The notes below the pieces were generated by a model, which was not told where the DNA came from, searched no databases, and saw only the letters and a program-made list of their open reading frames with translations. From the NCBI GenBank assembly GCA_963556695.1, contig CAUWAG010000006.1:4402001-4466000 (forward strand): DNA of 64,000 nt, given 5' to 3'. Positions within the stretch are counted from its first letter, which is position 1. Every line of letters starts with the position of its first letter. This DNA comes from Anthostomella pinea. Lineage: Eukaryota; Ascomycota; Sordariomycetes; Xylariales; Xylariaceae. The translations under genes and the position numbers were made by a program. This document shows, one piece after another, positions 10,037-22,500 of the stretch.

Positions 10037-11688
10037 ATGACCGGTCCGCAGGGCAGGGAGGCGGTTTTCACCGGACATGACCAGTCCAACGGTAACGACA
10101 TGCCCTCTACTCCTCAGTCGGAGAAGCCAGTGACATCGCCGCCGCAGTCCCCGCAAGAATTGCCTCCTGCCGAAAGACCTCAGAACTGGGCGCCCTGGAG
10201 AAAATGGACTTACACAGCAGTTGTCGCATACTGCGACTGCCTCACGCAAGTATTATCGCCGTCACCCCCCGAGCCAAGCACTGACCGTTGCCAGCTTCCT
10301 AGTATCAATGATGCTAGCCCCCAGCGTGCCGCTAGTCCTGAAGACGTTCCGCCCCAACGGCGACGACAAAGCTCTCGGGTCGTTCTCCGTCAGAGTATAC
10401 ATCCTGGGCTTCTGCACCGGTCCATTGGTCCTCGCACCGCTGACAGATCTCTACGGACGCAAACCCGTCCTGCTGGTATCCTCGCTCTTCTTCGCCGCGC
10501 TCACAGCCGCGTGCGGTCTGGCACCGAGTCTGGAATCGCTGATCGCGTTTCGGTTCTTCGCTGGCTGCTTTGGCGGCGCACCGATGGCGGTTGGTGGCGC
10601 GGTCGTTGCGGATGTGTACCTGCCGGGGCGGCGAGGTGCGCCGATGGCTTTCTATTCTGCTGGGACTATGATGGGGCCTACGATAGGACCGGTGCTTGGG
10701 GGAGTCGTGAATGGGAGTCTGGGTTGGCGATGGGTGTTTTGGGTTGCTTCCATCTTGATATGCTGTCCCTGCCGCATCTGACGACTGGCCCTCTGGTTCT
10801 GGCTGACCTGCTGCATGCTGCCGTTGCTTTCTTGGCTATGGCACTGATACTGCCGGAGACACATCTGCCAACCCTGATCCGTCGCCACCATCAGAAACCG
10901 AAGAGATGGAGCCGCTTGTGGTCCAAGAGGGAACAAGACGGCACTTCCGTAACGGACGTGCTGGTCAGGACGATATCGCTACCTGCGCGGATCGCCTTCT
11001 CCTCTCCACCCTGCGCTGCCATTCTGCTGATGATAATGATATTCAACGGTCTCGTCAACATAATATTATCGTCGCTCGGATCGGTATATCAGCATCGCTT
11101 TGCGTTTCCCCCGACGACGGCAGGCCTGGCTTACCTCGGCATCGGATTTGGTGGAATCATGGCACTTGTCACCGCGAAGAGGTTCACCGTCTATCTTGCT
11201 GCTCGTCTGAGTGACGTCGATACGCGTCGACCAGAACACGTGTTGCCATTCTTGTGGTTTACCATCCCACTCGGAAGCGCGGGCCTTCTGTGGTACGGAT
11301 GGGCTCTACAAAACCGCTCGCACTGGATCGTCCCTATCCTTGGCCTGGCCCCTTTCGGATACGGGTACATGAGTGTCCGGTTGAGTTGGCCTAGAATACT
11401 TACGTACGCATTATGCCTCCCACTGACAGCGAATAGCTAGCCACGCAGCTCTTCATGATCGAGGTCACACCGGACTACTCGGCTTCTGCGCTCGCAGCTC
11501 ATACAGTCGCGTCCTCGATTGGGGGAGCCGTGATACCGCTTGCGACCTTTCCGCTCTATGACGGCGTGGGGTACGGCTGGGGAAATTCCGTGATAGCGTT
11601 GGTCATGTCCTCTCTCATGTCCATTCCAATATGCATGTATTTGCTCGCAAGATCTGGTGGGCGATGGAGGGCTGGCTTTGTCTCGTGA
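10037..11688 (+). CDS. MFS drug-transporter-like protein (DHA1 type), abnormal splicing signals
   Basis: A 12-helix proton antiporter of the major facilitator superfamily, likely in the plasma membrane and exporting a small molecule. Proposed exons 10037-10245, 10295-10757, 10817-11372, 11441-11688 join to 491 residues, a normal length. Motifs: KWTYTAVVAY before TM1, the motif-A loop APLTDLYGRKPVLLVSS, the antiporter motif C GTMMGPTIGPVLGG, and LGWRWVFWVASI before the central loop. Intron 1 fits only as a GC-AG intron (donor GCAAGT, branch CTGAC, CAG). The second gap, 59 bases at 10758-10816, must be removed to restore frame and the usual spacing to the PET motif of the loop, yet it starts AT and ends AT. 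Intron 3 is GT-AG. Either the gene uses a non-canonical junction, carries splice-site mutations and is inactive, or has a base error. Confidence 0.78.
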
Positions 11689-12408
11689 GACATGATCATG
11701 ATCTATACGATCTAGTCTTCTCTCATTCCAATCCAGGACTGGTCAGGGGTAAACATCGAGATTTCCCAGCCACAATGTCTCGCCTTGCGCCTTCGTCCAG
11801 CCATGTAATTAAATAGACTTTTGATGGAGATTCTCATCTGGCCAATGTTGACCCGAGTGGAGGGCTCGTGAACTAGATGGCGTTCTGGGGCGGCACTTGT
11901 GGCGCTCACTAGAATGCGCTGACATGCCGTGGGGGTGCGTATTTGACAGATGCCACGCGTCGAGTGTGAGTGTGCGCATGAACCTAGTCGGGGCGACAGG
12001 TGGGCTGCATCGCCGTAGATCATCGAGAGCACCGGGGATCGCAGGGATCATTTGGAAAGGTTGGTTAAAGCATGTGAATTAATCCTATCGCTACCTCGAG
12101 AAAAAAATCAAATTGGTATCTTGTCCCAGCCAGTCCTTTACACCCCGAATATGCAAACCCTAATAGATTGTGTGTACAGCACTTATGTTGGAACAAGGGG
12201 CCCAAGATGACCTGTCTAGACCTGTCTAGACCTCTCCGAGAGTGTCTGTGTACCCGTGTATCCTCCTGTAGAACGTGATTCGTGAAATCGGATGTCGGAT
12301 AGTGTTGATGTCAAGTGAACGATGCCAAGAATAGTATGACAAGGTCGAAGAATGGTGAGTGCACCGAAGGTTGTTGATGGTCGTATGTGTAACTGAGTGA
12401 GGAGAGCT
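11689..12408. other. Convergent intergenic spacer
   Basis: 720 bases between the ends of the MFS gene and the serine-rich protein gene. It holds a short direct repeat near 12211-12234 (GACCTGTCTA occurring twice in tandem) and otherwise nothing recognised. Confidence 0.3.
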
Positions 12409-13050
12409 TTACTCGGGAAGCTCAAAGTGCTCTTCCTGCAACTCCTGCTCCTTTGAATCGAGATGGAACACGATGCCCTGGCGCTTCCAAGCCCCACGCT
12501 TGACGAAGACGTCGGCATCGTTCATCCAGTCCGTATTCCGTCTGCGGTGGTGCGTGGGTCGTGTGGGAGAAGATGATGGTGAAGTGGCCGCAGAGTCCAT
12601 CTCCGCAAAGCCCGGCGGTGTGGCCTGCCAGTCCTTGAGGGGCCACTGCGAACCCTGATCGTAGACATATGGCCGTCCCTTGGGCCGCTCGAAATAGCAG
12701 TTCCTGCCCTTTACTGGCGAGTATTCGGCCAGCTCTAGGATGTGATCCTCGACATGGTTGGTCTGATTAAAGAACCGGCTCTCCCGTTCTTCGTCGTCTC
12801 TATACCGGGCCATGTCGTATCCCGGTACGCCGCGTGGCGATGTGTTGAGGCTCAAGGGAGGATGTGAGGAGAGAGGACCGTAACGGGCTCGCCTGCAATC
12901 GGAACTCTCAGAAGAGGCTTGAGAGCTTGAGCTGGAGGAGCTCCATTTTCGAATATGCATATTTTCGCCGTCCTGGTTGCTGTGCTTGGTGGCGATACGA
13001 CTCTTCGACTTTTTGTGAAAGAGTGGTGACCCGCCCATGTTCAAAGCCAT
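12409..13050 (-). CDS. Uncharacterised serine-rich basic protein
   Basis: An intronless minus-strand ORF of 213 residues from the ATG at 13050. I do not recognise a domain. The N-terminus is basic (HKKSKSRIATKH) and is followed by a run of about nine serines (WSSSSSSSQASSESS). The middle carries acidic/aromatic blocks, and the C-terminus contains TRPTHHRRRNTDWMNDADVF, then a GIVFHLDSKEQELQEEHFE segment. It has no signal peptide or membrane helix. The frame is open upstream to 13293, but that part is of different composition. Low-complexity Ser and a mix of Pro-directed S/T-P sites suggest a phosphorylated, partly disordered protein. Coding status rests on length, codon texture and the ordered, non-repetitive C-terminal half. 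Confidence 0.55.
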   Translation of the reverse strand: MALNMGGSPLFHKKSKSRIATKHSNQDGENMHIRKWSSSSSSSQASSESSDCRRARYGPLSSHPPLSLNTSPRGVPGYDMARYRDDEERESRFFNQTNHVEDHILELAEYSPVKGRNCYFERPKGRPYVYDQGSQWPLKDWQATPPGFAEMDSAATSPSSSPTRPTHHRRRNTDWMNDADVFVKRGAWKRQGIVFHLDSKEQELQEEHFELPE

Positions 13051-14062
13051 CGTGGCAACGTCAAGCGTGGCACGGTGTAAGAAAAGAAGATATAGTAAAC
13101 TCTCAATGTTGGTGAGATGTGAGGCTTGGCTAGAGACTTGCTGAGACCAGAGGCCGGGGTAGATGCTATTGGGGCGGGCTGAAGAATAGAACGAAGATGC
13201 TCCTCTTCCAGAACGAAGGAAGGATGCAGGGCTAGCTGGGTTTAATACCCCCCAATACACCCATCTTCCGATCGAACCGTGCCTGAAGATCACTGCTGAA
13301 GGAAGTAGGCGGGTGGGGTGGGTGCCTTGCAGGCTTGGTTCACACCGCCGGTAAGTGGCTGGGTGGATATCAGAGCGTGAGGAGAAAAGAAAGCTTATTG
13401 CTGCTCACCTTGACACCTTGACCAAGTCCTGCAAGGATGCAAATGTCCGATTCTTCCGCTAAGCTGTCGATCGCGTTGGCTGGCTAGGAGGGCTCGGAGG
13501 GTGAAGAGGGACCATGTGCGTCATGGTCGATAGTGGCATGTGGCAATCAGACGTGTGCGCCCTGTCATAGGCCTGTCAGTCAGATTGCCCGCCTGTCCCG
13601 GGATCTCGGCTGAACCTTGATCTGGTGGTGGTAGCCCGGGAGGTGTGGTGGGTGGCGGTGGTAATCGTAGTGGTGGGATGAACAATGTGGGTATATCTGG
13701 GTTTTTTGCCAAGTTGAAAGCGAAGCGAAGTCCGCCGCTACTAGCTTGACCCTTGGTCAGGCACCATCCAGTCCGATGCTATTCTGGCTACAAGCATGGG
13801 ATTGTATGTCGAGGCGGTATCCACGCCGCGTCGCGAAGACTTGCTGTCTGCTTAGCTCCGAGTGCTGGCCAGTAATAATGATGGCCGAATAGCCAGGACT
13901 CTATTCCTGGCGGGAGGTCGCAAGGCTGGGATGAGGCTCTATCATCTATGATACCACCATTGTAGGTGATCTCATCGATCTTCGATTGAATGTGGGGATG
14001 ATCTAAGCCGGCGTATCATCATTGAAACACCGCTTCGCCTCTTCCGAGTCTTCGAGATCAGA

Positions 14063-14089
14063 TATTTTCAGCTTCATCGGCTGAAAATA
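14063..14089. repeat. Perfect inverted repeat (10-base arms, 7-base loop)
   Basis: Left arm TATTTTCAGC at 14063-14072 and right arm GCTGAAAATA at 14080-14089 are exact reverse complements around TTCATCG. No T-run follows and no gene lies next to it, so it could be a cruciform or protein-binding site, or chance. Confidence 0.5.
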
Positions 14090-15184
14090 GGGCTGACACG
14101 TCGCAAAGGCTTCTTCCAAAGCGAAAGACGCTAATTTCGGTAATTTCGGCCAGGGGAGATGTTCAAGCGCTCAGCCGCATAGATGGTAGAAGCGCGTGCT
14201 GTTGCACTGCAACACCGGTAGAGCACGCGTGCCGTTGTGTGGCCATGGCCCATTCTTCCATGCGGCTGAGCTGTCAGGGATGTGAGCAAACAAGAATTGG
14301 GTGCTGATGTCAGACTGTTGTCAATTGTAGATCTGACGTGACAGTCACGACGTTCTCCACATCGACGGTACACTTCTGGCCTACTAGTAGTGCCTTAGGT
14401 TCATTGTCCTTGTAAATTTGGATCTTTACCCCTGAATCAACAGCCTGTCCAAGTTTTCCTGCTGCAACTCACTTTGTTGGATCGGCCCCAGACGATACGA
14501 ACAGTTGAACAGCATTGGCCAAACCCCAACGGGCAATTGCTCGCCCATCTGTGTCCGTCCTACTATAAGTTGTGGAGGGTAGTGTTGGTTCCATGCTACT
14601 GGAACGGTAGATCGCCCGATGGAACCATGTGGGCTGGCGTTGGCGCCGGCTGGATAGGAGTTTGTAATACGGGCCATCCTGTCAACCTCGCATGAGTCAA
14701 GGCTTTGAGACGGATCTGAAATTTTGCTTGGCCGACAGAGACTTTGCCCGAGAACTCAATCGCAAGCTCCCTTCATACCTTGTAGTTGCATCTCCGTTGT
14801 CAACGAAAGCGTTTTACTCCTGAGTCCCACTTGGCAGATCCGAGATATGGAAGACGTCAGAGCCTCGGGATTGGAATCATCCTCTCGGCACAGGACATTG
14901 ATCACAACCATATAGCTGAACAGATGCATAGCATGGACGGTTGCACACAATGCACATAACCTTGCAGAATCCAGTGAACCTGGAGGCACAACCTCGAATA
15001 TGTCGAGGAGTCGTCAAATGAGAGGCTAAGCAGGATAATGTTGTTTCATCGCTGCGATTTGCATAATGTCTGCGGCGTAGTAACCAGGTGCTTCCTTGCC
15101 ATTCTGGATGTGTCGGCTTCACAGCGTCGCACGCAGTCTCCGTTCAATGATGTGAGACGAGACGCCAAACCAGTAAATGCCGAC

Positions 15185-15247
15185 CAGTCCGCACAGCCTT
15201 GCGGTCGCCAGTCCGCTCAGCCTTGCGGCCCCCGGTCCGCTGCCCCC
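15185..15247. repeat. GC-rich 24-base tandem repeat
   Basis: Two full units (15185-15208 and 15209-15232), both beginning CAGTCCGC and containing CAGCCTTGCGG, followed by a truncated third unit beginning CGGTCCGC. A small minisatellite in non-coding sequence. Confidence 0.6.
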
Positions 15248-15635
15248 TAGGTACTTGACAAACTTTGGCCCGTCTTGAACTCTCAGCCGAACGCACATGC
15301 TCGTATGAGCTGACATTGAGTTTTGGCGCCTGCAGGAACAGCAGCTCTGCAGACTATAGCGCCACCCGTAAACTATTGTAGCCAAGAGGCAGGTTCGGCG
15401 TTCGGCACAGTTTCCTCAGCTGGGGTAGCTTGGCGCAAGAGACGTTGGACCAATGCAGCGAAAGCTGAACGGGATTACGTATATCGGTATACAGATGGTA
15501 TTAAGGTTCAGAACTCAGAGTCAACAGACGACTTATTAAGAGCCGCCTCGGGACTCGGCTGACTGGTGGGTCGGGTGACAATTCGACGAGACCCCGAGTG
15601 GTAGTTGATGGTCGGAATATTGTGGAGGAAGAGGT

Positions 15636-16058
15636 TCATAGAATGCCATCAGACTCTCCAGGAAGTCTCTTGACACGCTTCTGCTCCCAGTCGTCGATAT
15701 CTTTGGCGGCCAGCCTCTGAAAGTCACCTTTGCGTCAGCCCCAGTCGCGGTTGGATGTATGATGGGGATCCGGATGGAACGAGATTCTTACGTAGTACTC
15801 GTCCTTGATGTTGACTTTCCGGCCAGCCTTGCCGACACCCAGCTCTTCATCGCGAGTCATCTGTCGGACCCTTCGGTCATGTTTTTCGTAGCGCACGGCA
15901 GTCGCAGGCGTCAAGACAAACGAGCCGGCCACAATGACAGACATGAAGGGCAGGCCGAAAAGTAGGAAAGGGTGTCGGGCCATCAGGGCACGGTATTTGG
16001 CGGCGAAGGTGCTGGAGTTGGCGGCGCTTGGATATTTCTTAGCCGGGAAGACTGCCAT
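15636..16058 (-). CDS. cox16: Cox16, cytochrome c oxidase assembly protein
   Basis: A mitochondrial inner-membrane protein needed for complex IV assembly, where it joins the Cox1/Cox2 maturation steps. Exon 1 is 15792-16058 and exon 2 15636-15716, with a 75-base GT-AG intron, giving 115 residues. One transmembrane segment (HPFLLFGLPFMSVIVAGSFV) follows a short basic N-terminus. The hallmark RYEKHDRRVRQMTRDEEL and the C-terminal block RLAAKDIDDWEQKRVKRLPG, conserved across fungi, are present; the latter is encoded by exon 2 and confirms the splice. It is divergent from the ATR kinase gene with 443 bases between the start codons. Confidence 0.93.
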
Positions 16059-16501
16059 CGCAACTGTTGTATCAGCGATCGGCCGGCGAAAGCTGCGTAT
16101 GACTGAATGTTCGCTGTGTTTATCGGGATCTGCGATACGTGGTCAAATTCGAGTCGGCGTCGTGTGAAATGCAAGCAACTTCAAGCACTCGTGTTGTGTC
16201 GCAATGATACGTCAATCAGGCCATTGCGGAGGTTTTTTGTTGCTCGATTGCTAATTGGCCCTTGGGCTTACCTCAGCGGGCACTTGGCCCCATACATCAC
16301 GTGCTCTCGCGACCGGACCGACGCGTCTGCGACTTCTTCGAGTGCACCTGCAACCCCCACATTCGCTTCACCCAAGATACGACCCATACATCCACTGCGT
16401 GCGTGTCTTGTACCCTCTGTCTGTCTGTCTCCTCCTGCTCCTGTGCCTGGTCTTGCACCACCCTGTCCGAGACCAGGAGACCAGGAGACGACAGCACGAA
16501 C
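16059..16501. promoter_or_regulatory. Shared promoter region of COX16 and the ATR kinase gene
   Basis: 443 bases between divergent ATGs. The part nearest the kinase gene is pyrimidine-rich (around 16360-16470), a common feature of fungal 5'UTRs. The kinase frame is open back to 16262 but that segment does not look like the family N-terminus. Confidence 0.4.
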
Positions 16502-19500
16502 ATGGCTCCCACGTCCCATGGCAGGGCAGGACCTCATGGTCGCGAGAGCTTCACAAACGGCTCCCTAGACAGCAACAATGCGCCCCCACCTTCAACCTTG
16601 GCTGCCCAGCTGGTCGGCAATATCTCGACCTCCGCACGGTCTTCGCGCCCAGATGAGACAGCCGAGCTGAAGAAGTTCTTCACCATCATCGAAAAGGTCA
16701 AAGACCAACCCGACCTTCTTGCTTCACCGGAAGAGCGCATCAACCACAACCACATGCTGATCTATGTCTATGCCCGTGTCGTTCTTGAAGGCCTCAGGTG
16801 GGATGATCCTTTTGCCGACAGAGCTCAGCTGAGCGCAGATGCATTGAGGGCTCTCAGCTTCCTCAAGGTCACGATCAAGGAAACCCCAGAGGTGCTTCTT
16901 GCTACTTCTGAACCAGGCTCTTTCCTTTTCCGGGGCAATGAGCCTCTCTGGATATGGATATTCCCCAAGATCCTCAAACTACTCGGGGCTGGCCCCTGTG
17001 CTGACTTGACAGCACGTATTGAGATCTTCTTCCAGGAATTGTACTTGATTTCGTGTCAGGTGGGCCTGTTGTGGTCTTTCATACCGCAATTCCTCGCATA
17101 CCTCAGACTCAACTTCAACGGTATGTCGGTCGCTTTCATGCCGAGGGGACTTCACTAAGTCATTTCTGTAGCCACAATAAGCTACTTGACAGCCCTGAAA
17201 GTACCACTCACCAGTCGAGATGTTGCGCTTCAGTTGCGATTACCTCAAGACTCTTTCCTCGAGACAACAGTGGCAGCCGATATACAGCTCCTCCAACAGC
17301 AGTGTACCTATACCATACCTTTAGCCTCGCACGCTATTCACCATGCTTTGGGCCTATTGTCCGTACTATCGATCCCTTTGCGTGTCTGGCATCCGGGTTA
17401 TGGCATGGTGTCACCCTTTCTGGAGCTTACCCCATGGCTCCTAGATGCTTACATGATTTTGCATGAGACGCAGCATCGATGGCAGAATATCTTTCCCGGC
17501 TGCTCATCGCGACTTATGGAGCATATCGTTCACCTTCTAGGGAGATTCCGAGAGGTTGGTAACGTTGATGTCTCACTCAAAGAAAAGGCATACACACTGC
17601 TAGTGTACCTGTGCGTGGAGGCATTAGTCAGTGAGCCGGCAGTTCATGTCGCTGAAGATAACACTGGCTCAAGCCAGAGATTTTTCTGTCTAGCGCTCGT
17701 CAAATTGGCCGAGGGATGCCTCTCCTTCAACACTGTCTCTCGACTAGTGAAGTCACAGCTATTACTGGCCGTGGAAAAGTCGAACATTCACGATGACACA
17801 TCCGTAGTGGGTACAGATATACAGGTAAGTTAAGATTGCTTGATATGAAACTCACTTCTGACCTAACTACAGAAATGCTTCGAACTTCTCCGGCAAGTAG
17901 CATCTCATCCCCTACCTGGGTCGATAGAAAGTGTGGTGCAGTTAGATCAGTATCACGATGAGGAGCTTCGTCATGCTGTCAAGGCTCTACACATCGAAAC
18001 CATCGATGACTTTGGAATGGAGCGACAGCCGAAACGTAGAAAAGTCAGTCAACCACGGACGATGCCGGACGTAGTCAACCATCTGTGGCGGCTTCTAGGA
18101 ACAGAGCCCAAGAACAATCTTACGGGACTCAAGGATGCCATGCGGTAAGTTAAGCCCTCGATATCCTCATCATATACAGATCCTCATAATTGCAGCTCCG
18201 GCTTCTCGCATCTTGCCGAGCCTGAAACATCTCTGGTCATTCAATACCTGGGACACGTGTGCTGCGCAGCCGACGATACACTATCCATGACCGCCGATGA
18301 CGATGACGAGTTTCCTACATTCGACTGTCCCAGTTGTAGGACCTCGCCCAGTAGACACGAACCATCGCTCTGCCTTGACGCAGCCGCGAAGAAGTCGGCC
18401 ATAGAAGCCTTTACCTACCTGTTACTGCTCCCGAGTTTCATGGAGTCACGGAAGCCCCGTGTAACTGCGATGGTCACGCTGAGGCGTATGGCAAAACATT
18501 GTGCTAATGCCGACTTTCTCGACACCGAGGTCTCCGCCGCTGCTCAATGGTGCTTGTCGTCTCTTCAAAGCTCTGTCAGGGAGTTACGCATCGCTGCTGG
18601 GTAAGTGATCGCGGAGTCCGTTCATGCAGCTAGGACTGACTTGTCTAGGCGTACTCTCCCCATTTTCCTTGCTCAGTTCAGCCCTCCAGGAACCGCATCC
18701 GATGTTATTCAAAGAAATAGGGTGAATGCGGTGGCCATACTACGCTCTCTCTCTGAGCAGAGCCAGCCTCACCTCACAGAAACATGTATTATGGCGTGGT
18801 CTCACGTTGCGAGGTAAAGTCATCTCAGTCCTTTTTTTGAAAATGAATTTTGCGTTGACGATTGCCAAGGGTCGTATCTGATGACCAGTTGGAGGTCGTC
18901 TTGGTCAAGCTTGTGGAATATCTGGGGCACAAGAGCATCATCGCTTCTGCTGCTGCGTTCTCCGAGGTTCGTGCTTATTGAAGCCACTTTGGATACCTTC
19001 ATTCCTGATTCCTGACGACCATACAGATTGTCAAGCTTGCTCGTTCTCGCTCCTTGACTCCTAGGCAGCTCCTGGGCCCGTTCTGGAGATATCTCGCATT
19101 CTCTGCGACCAAAGACATGTTACATGAGCCCAAATTGACACGACTGTTAGCTGAAATGCTGGACATGACCGTTCCACAGTTGCTCGTCTACATTCAACCG
19201 CATGCGCTTCCTTGGCTTGTGCTGATGAAGAAGCGAGATGTGATTGAAAAGATCGCCGAGGTTCGCAACGAAACTGAATCGTGGCAGCCATGTCTTGATA
19301 TCGCCAATCTGGGCCGTATACTGGCTCTCTTGCTGGTGCAAGATTCTCCAGATATACAACAGCATGCAATGTCCTTGATGAGACATGTTTCTCCGCATTT
19401 TGATGGCTTTGAGCTGGTTGAACTGCTTCGAATCGAACCATTAGCCACTGCCCTGGAGCTACTGAAAGCCGCGGGCGATGTAGACGAAGCTCGTAAGCCT

Positions 19501-22500
19501 CATGTAGGTTTCAAGAAGTGTACCGTATGTGCTTGAGTTATGCTAGTGCTAACACGCTTCGCAGATTCGCAACGCTTTGTACCTCATGGCAAGCATGATT
19601 ATAACAGCCAGCGGCGAGCCGAAGCAGAAGAAACAGCATGCGGCTGGTGTGTTTCTGCAACAGCATGCTTTGGGGTTAATGGCACAGCTGACTGAAGTCA
19701 TCAATGACACGTCCTTGGCTCGTTCCCCAATCCAGGAACGGAGACGCTGCATCAAAGCGATGGAAGAGATGGTCAGGATGGGAAGGCACTACGTCTATAT
19801 TGCTCGTCCACAAGTAAGTCAAGCAGACATGTGGCGGATGAACGATGCGCTTGCTGACATCGAAACAGATATCAGCTTGCATACTCGCGGCCATTTCGCA
19901 TGATGAACTTCGCAGCGCGGCTTTCTCATGTTGGGCCGCTATGCTTTTTTATATCGAAGAAGAGGATGCCAAAGTCCCGGTTGAGACAACTTTCTACCTC
20001 ATCAGTCACTACTGGGCCAAGTTCGATGATGCTACGCAACAGCTATCGCGGGATTTGCTCCAGTTCTTGCTAGACAAACAACGCGACATTATCCAGCTCT
20101 TCATCAGCAAGCTACCGTCCTTCAGTCATATTCAAAGTCTGGCCGATTTTGAGGCGCAGCTAAGCCAGCTCCGGTCGCCGGTTGATAGTCGCACGGCGTT
20201 CACCCTGCTAGCTGAGAGGATATGCCACGACAATGCTGGTGTGGTACTGCAAGCGCTACGAGAACTCGTCTCGTACTTGCAAAGACAGCAAGATTACTTA
20301 CAAGCGTCTGCAGTTAGCGAGCAACCTGACTCGGTTGTTCCTACGCTCGCCCGGGCACTTTTGGACTGCGCGGCGAAGTACAATGGGTTCCACGGCGACA
20401 TCAGCGACTTGTGCACCCAATGCATTGGCTTGGTGGGCTGCTTGGATCCAAACCGTGTAGAAGCTGTCCGAGCCGAGAAGCATTTCGTTATCAAGAACAA
20501 CTTCGAAGATTCCGGCGAAACAACAGAGTTTGTGCTGTTCCTGCTGGAGCATGTACTGGTCAAGTCGTTTGTTTCCGCAACTGACACTAAACTTCAGGGG
20601 TTTCTGTCGTATGCCATGCAAGAACTCCTTGAAAGATGTGATATCACAGTGGCTGTCACACTGGGGGGTTTGCGGGAAGCTGGCCCCATCTATCGGAAGT
20701 TCGTGTCGTTACCTGACAGCACCCGAGAGGTTCTTGCGCCTTTCATAAATTCAAAATACCGAATCGCTCCTATGGCCCATCAACAAGTCGAGTACCCCAT
20801 CTTCCGACCGGGGAAGGCATACGGCAATTGGATGCGAAACCTGACGCTCGACTGTCTCCGCAGACCGCAGGTTCCGTTTGCTGAACTCATCTTCGAACCC
20901 CTAGGCCGATTGATTCGAGTCAAGGACTTAACAATCGCAGAGTTTCTCTTCCCGTACATTCTCCTTCACGTTATTGTTGGCGAAGTAATATCGGAACAGG
21001 ACCGCGCAAAAGTGCTCTGCGAGCTACTCAACGTACTCCAGTATGAGCTGCCAAGCAATGCCACATACACTGAAAGAGAAGACAAGAAGCTGTATTGTGA
21101 GGTGAGCAGAGCGGAGGAGACCCTGCCGCTGGTTCTGATGCTGACCTAGTAGGCTATTTTTCGGTTTCTAGACTATGCCATGCGGTGGGTGCAACTGAAA
21201 CGAGGTCAACCCAACGCCAGCCCTCGAGATGTCGCTGCGGTGAAGAAGGTATCAGATATTTTGGACTCGTTCCCCCCTGAGTTGGTATCAGAACGCGCAG
21301 TGGACTGCCAGTCATACTCTCGAGCGCTATTTCATCTAGAACAACACATTCGCCAAGTAGACGAAGACAAGACCGGCCTTGATGATAGAGAGCGTCTATT
21401 GCAAAGACTTCAAGACATATACACGCAGATTGACGAACCTGACGGTCTCGAGGGCATATCAGCACACCTGCACGTGCTCGACATAAACCAGCAAGTTCTC
21501 AGTCATCGAAAGGCCGGGCGGTGGGCAGCTGCTCAGACCTGGTATGAGATCAAACTGGCCGAGGATCCCGACAATGTCGATGTCCAGATTGACCTCCTGA
21601 CATGTCTCAAAGAGTCTGGTCAGCACGGTAAGTTGTCAATAGAGTCACTACCGCGGATTACGACTGATCACTTTCCAGACGTACTTCTCAACTATGTCGA
21701 AGGCATTGAAAAGCACACCGCTGTCGCGACCATAAATCGGATAGTACCGTTCGCTGTGGAGGCTGCCTGGGCGACTGGCAGATGGCAGACCATGGAAAAA
21801 TTTACCGGCAAGTATCAAGGGGATTACACCGAGAATTTCAACGTGACGATTGCCAAGTCCCTCCTGTATCTCCAGAAACGCATGACAACAAGATTCATGC
21901 AAGAGATGAAGATCATGAGGGACAGAGTTGGCTCTTCTATGACGCATTCGGCGACTGCATCACTACAAGCCTGCCACGAGCCAATGTTGAGATCTCATGT
22001 CTTGACTGACCTTGAACTAGTCGCCGGTATGAACAGCGACGGGACTCAACACCCTCAGGAGGTACTCAAATCTCTGACCAGGCGGCTCGAAGTGATGGGA
22101 TCTTACGTCAACGATAAGCAATACGTACTAGGCATCCGTCGAGCGGCCATGGAGTTGATGCGGTAGGTCTCCTTTTCCTAGAGGGGCATGTCACTCGCTG
22201 ACTTGACTAGACCGCGTTTTGGTGACATGGACATCTCGGCTCTCTGGCTGTCAAGCGCGCGGCTCGCTCGGAAGGCCAATGCCATGCATCAGTCCTTCAA
22301 TGCCGTTCTTCATGCCTCACAGCTCGGTGATGATTCAGCGACCATAGAGAATGCCCGTCTACTCTGGAAAGAGGGACACAACCGGAAGGCGATACAGACC
22401 CTTCAGGGTGCGATTGCGAGCAAAATCTTCGTCAACCGAAGTTTCAGTGACAATGACTTGTCCGAGAGGAACATTGGATCACAGCAGAATTTGCTGACCG

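Larger units (their letters stand above)
13051..15635. other. Long intergenic stretch with short repeats
   Basis: About 2.6 kb with no gene I can support; ORFs here are all under 90 residues and resemble nothing. It holds a perfect 10-base inverted repeat with a 7-base loop at 14063-14089 (TATTTTCAGC / GCTGAAAATA) and a GC-rich direct repeat at 15185-15247 (two 24-base copies beginning CAGTCCGC plus a partial third). It also contains the promoter of the serine-rich gene (13051 onward) and the 3' flank of COX16. Confidence 0.35.

Noticed and set aside
16262..16501. N-terminal extension of the ATR kinase frame
   Set aside because: In frame, but rich in Cys/Ser from a pyrimidine tract; the ATG at 16502 starts sequence resembling the family.
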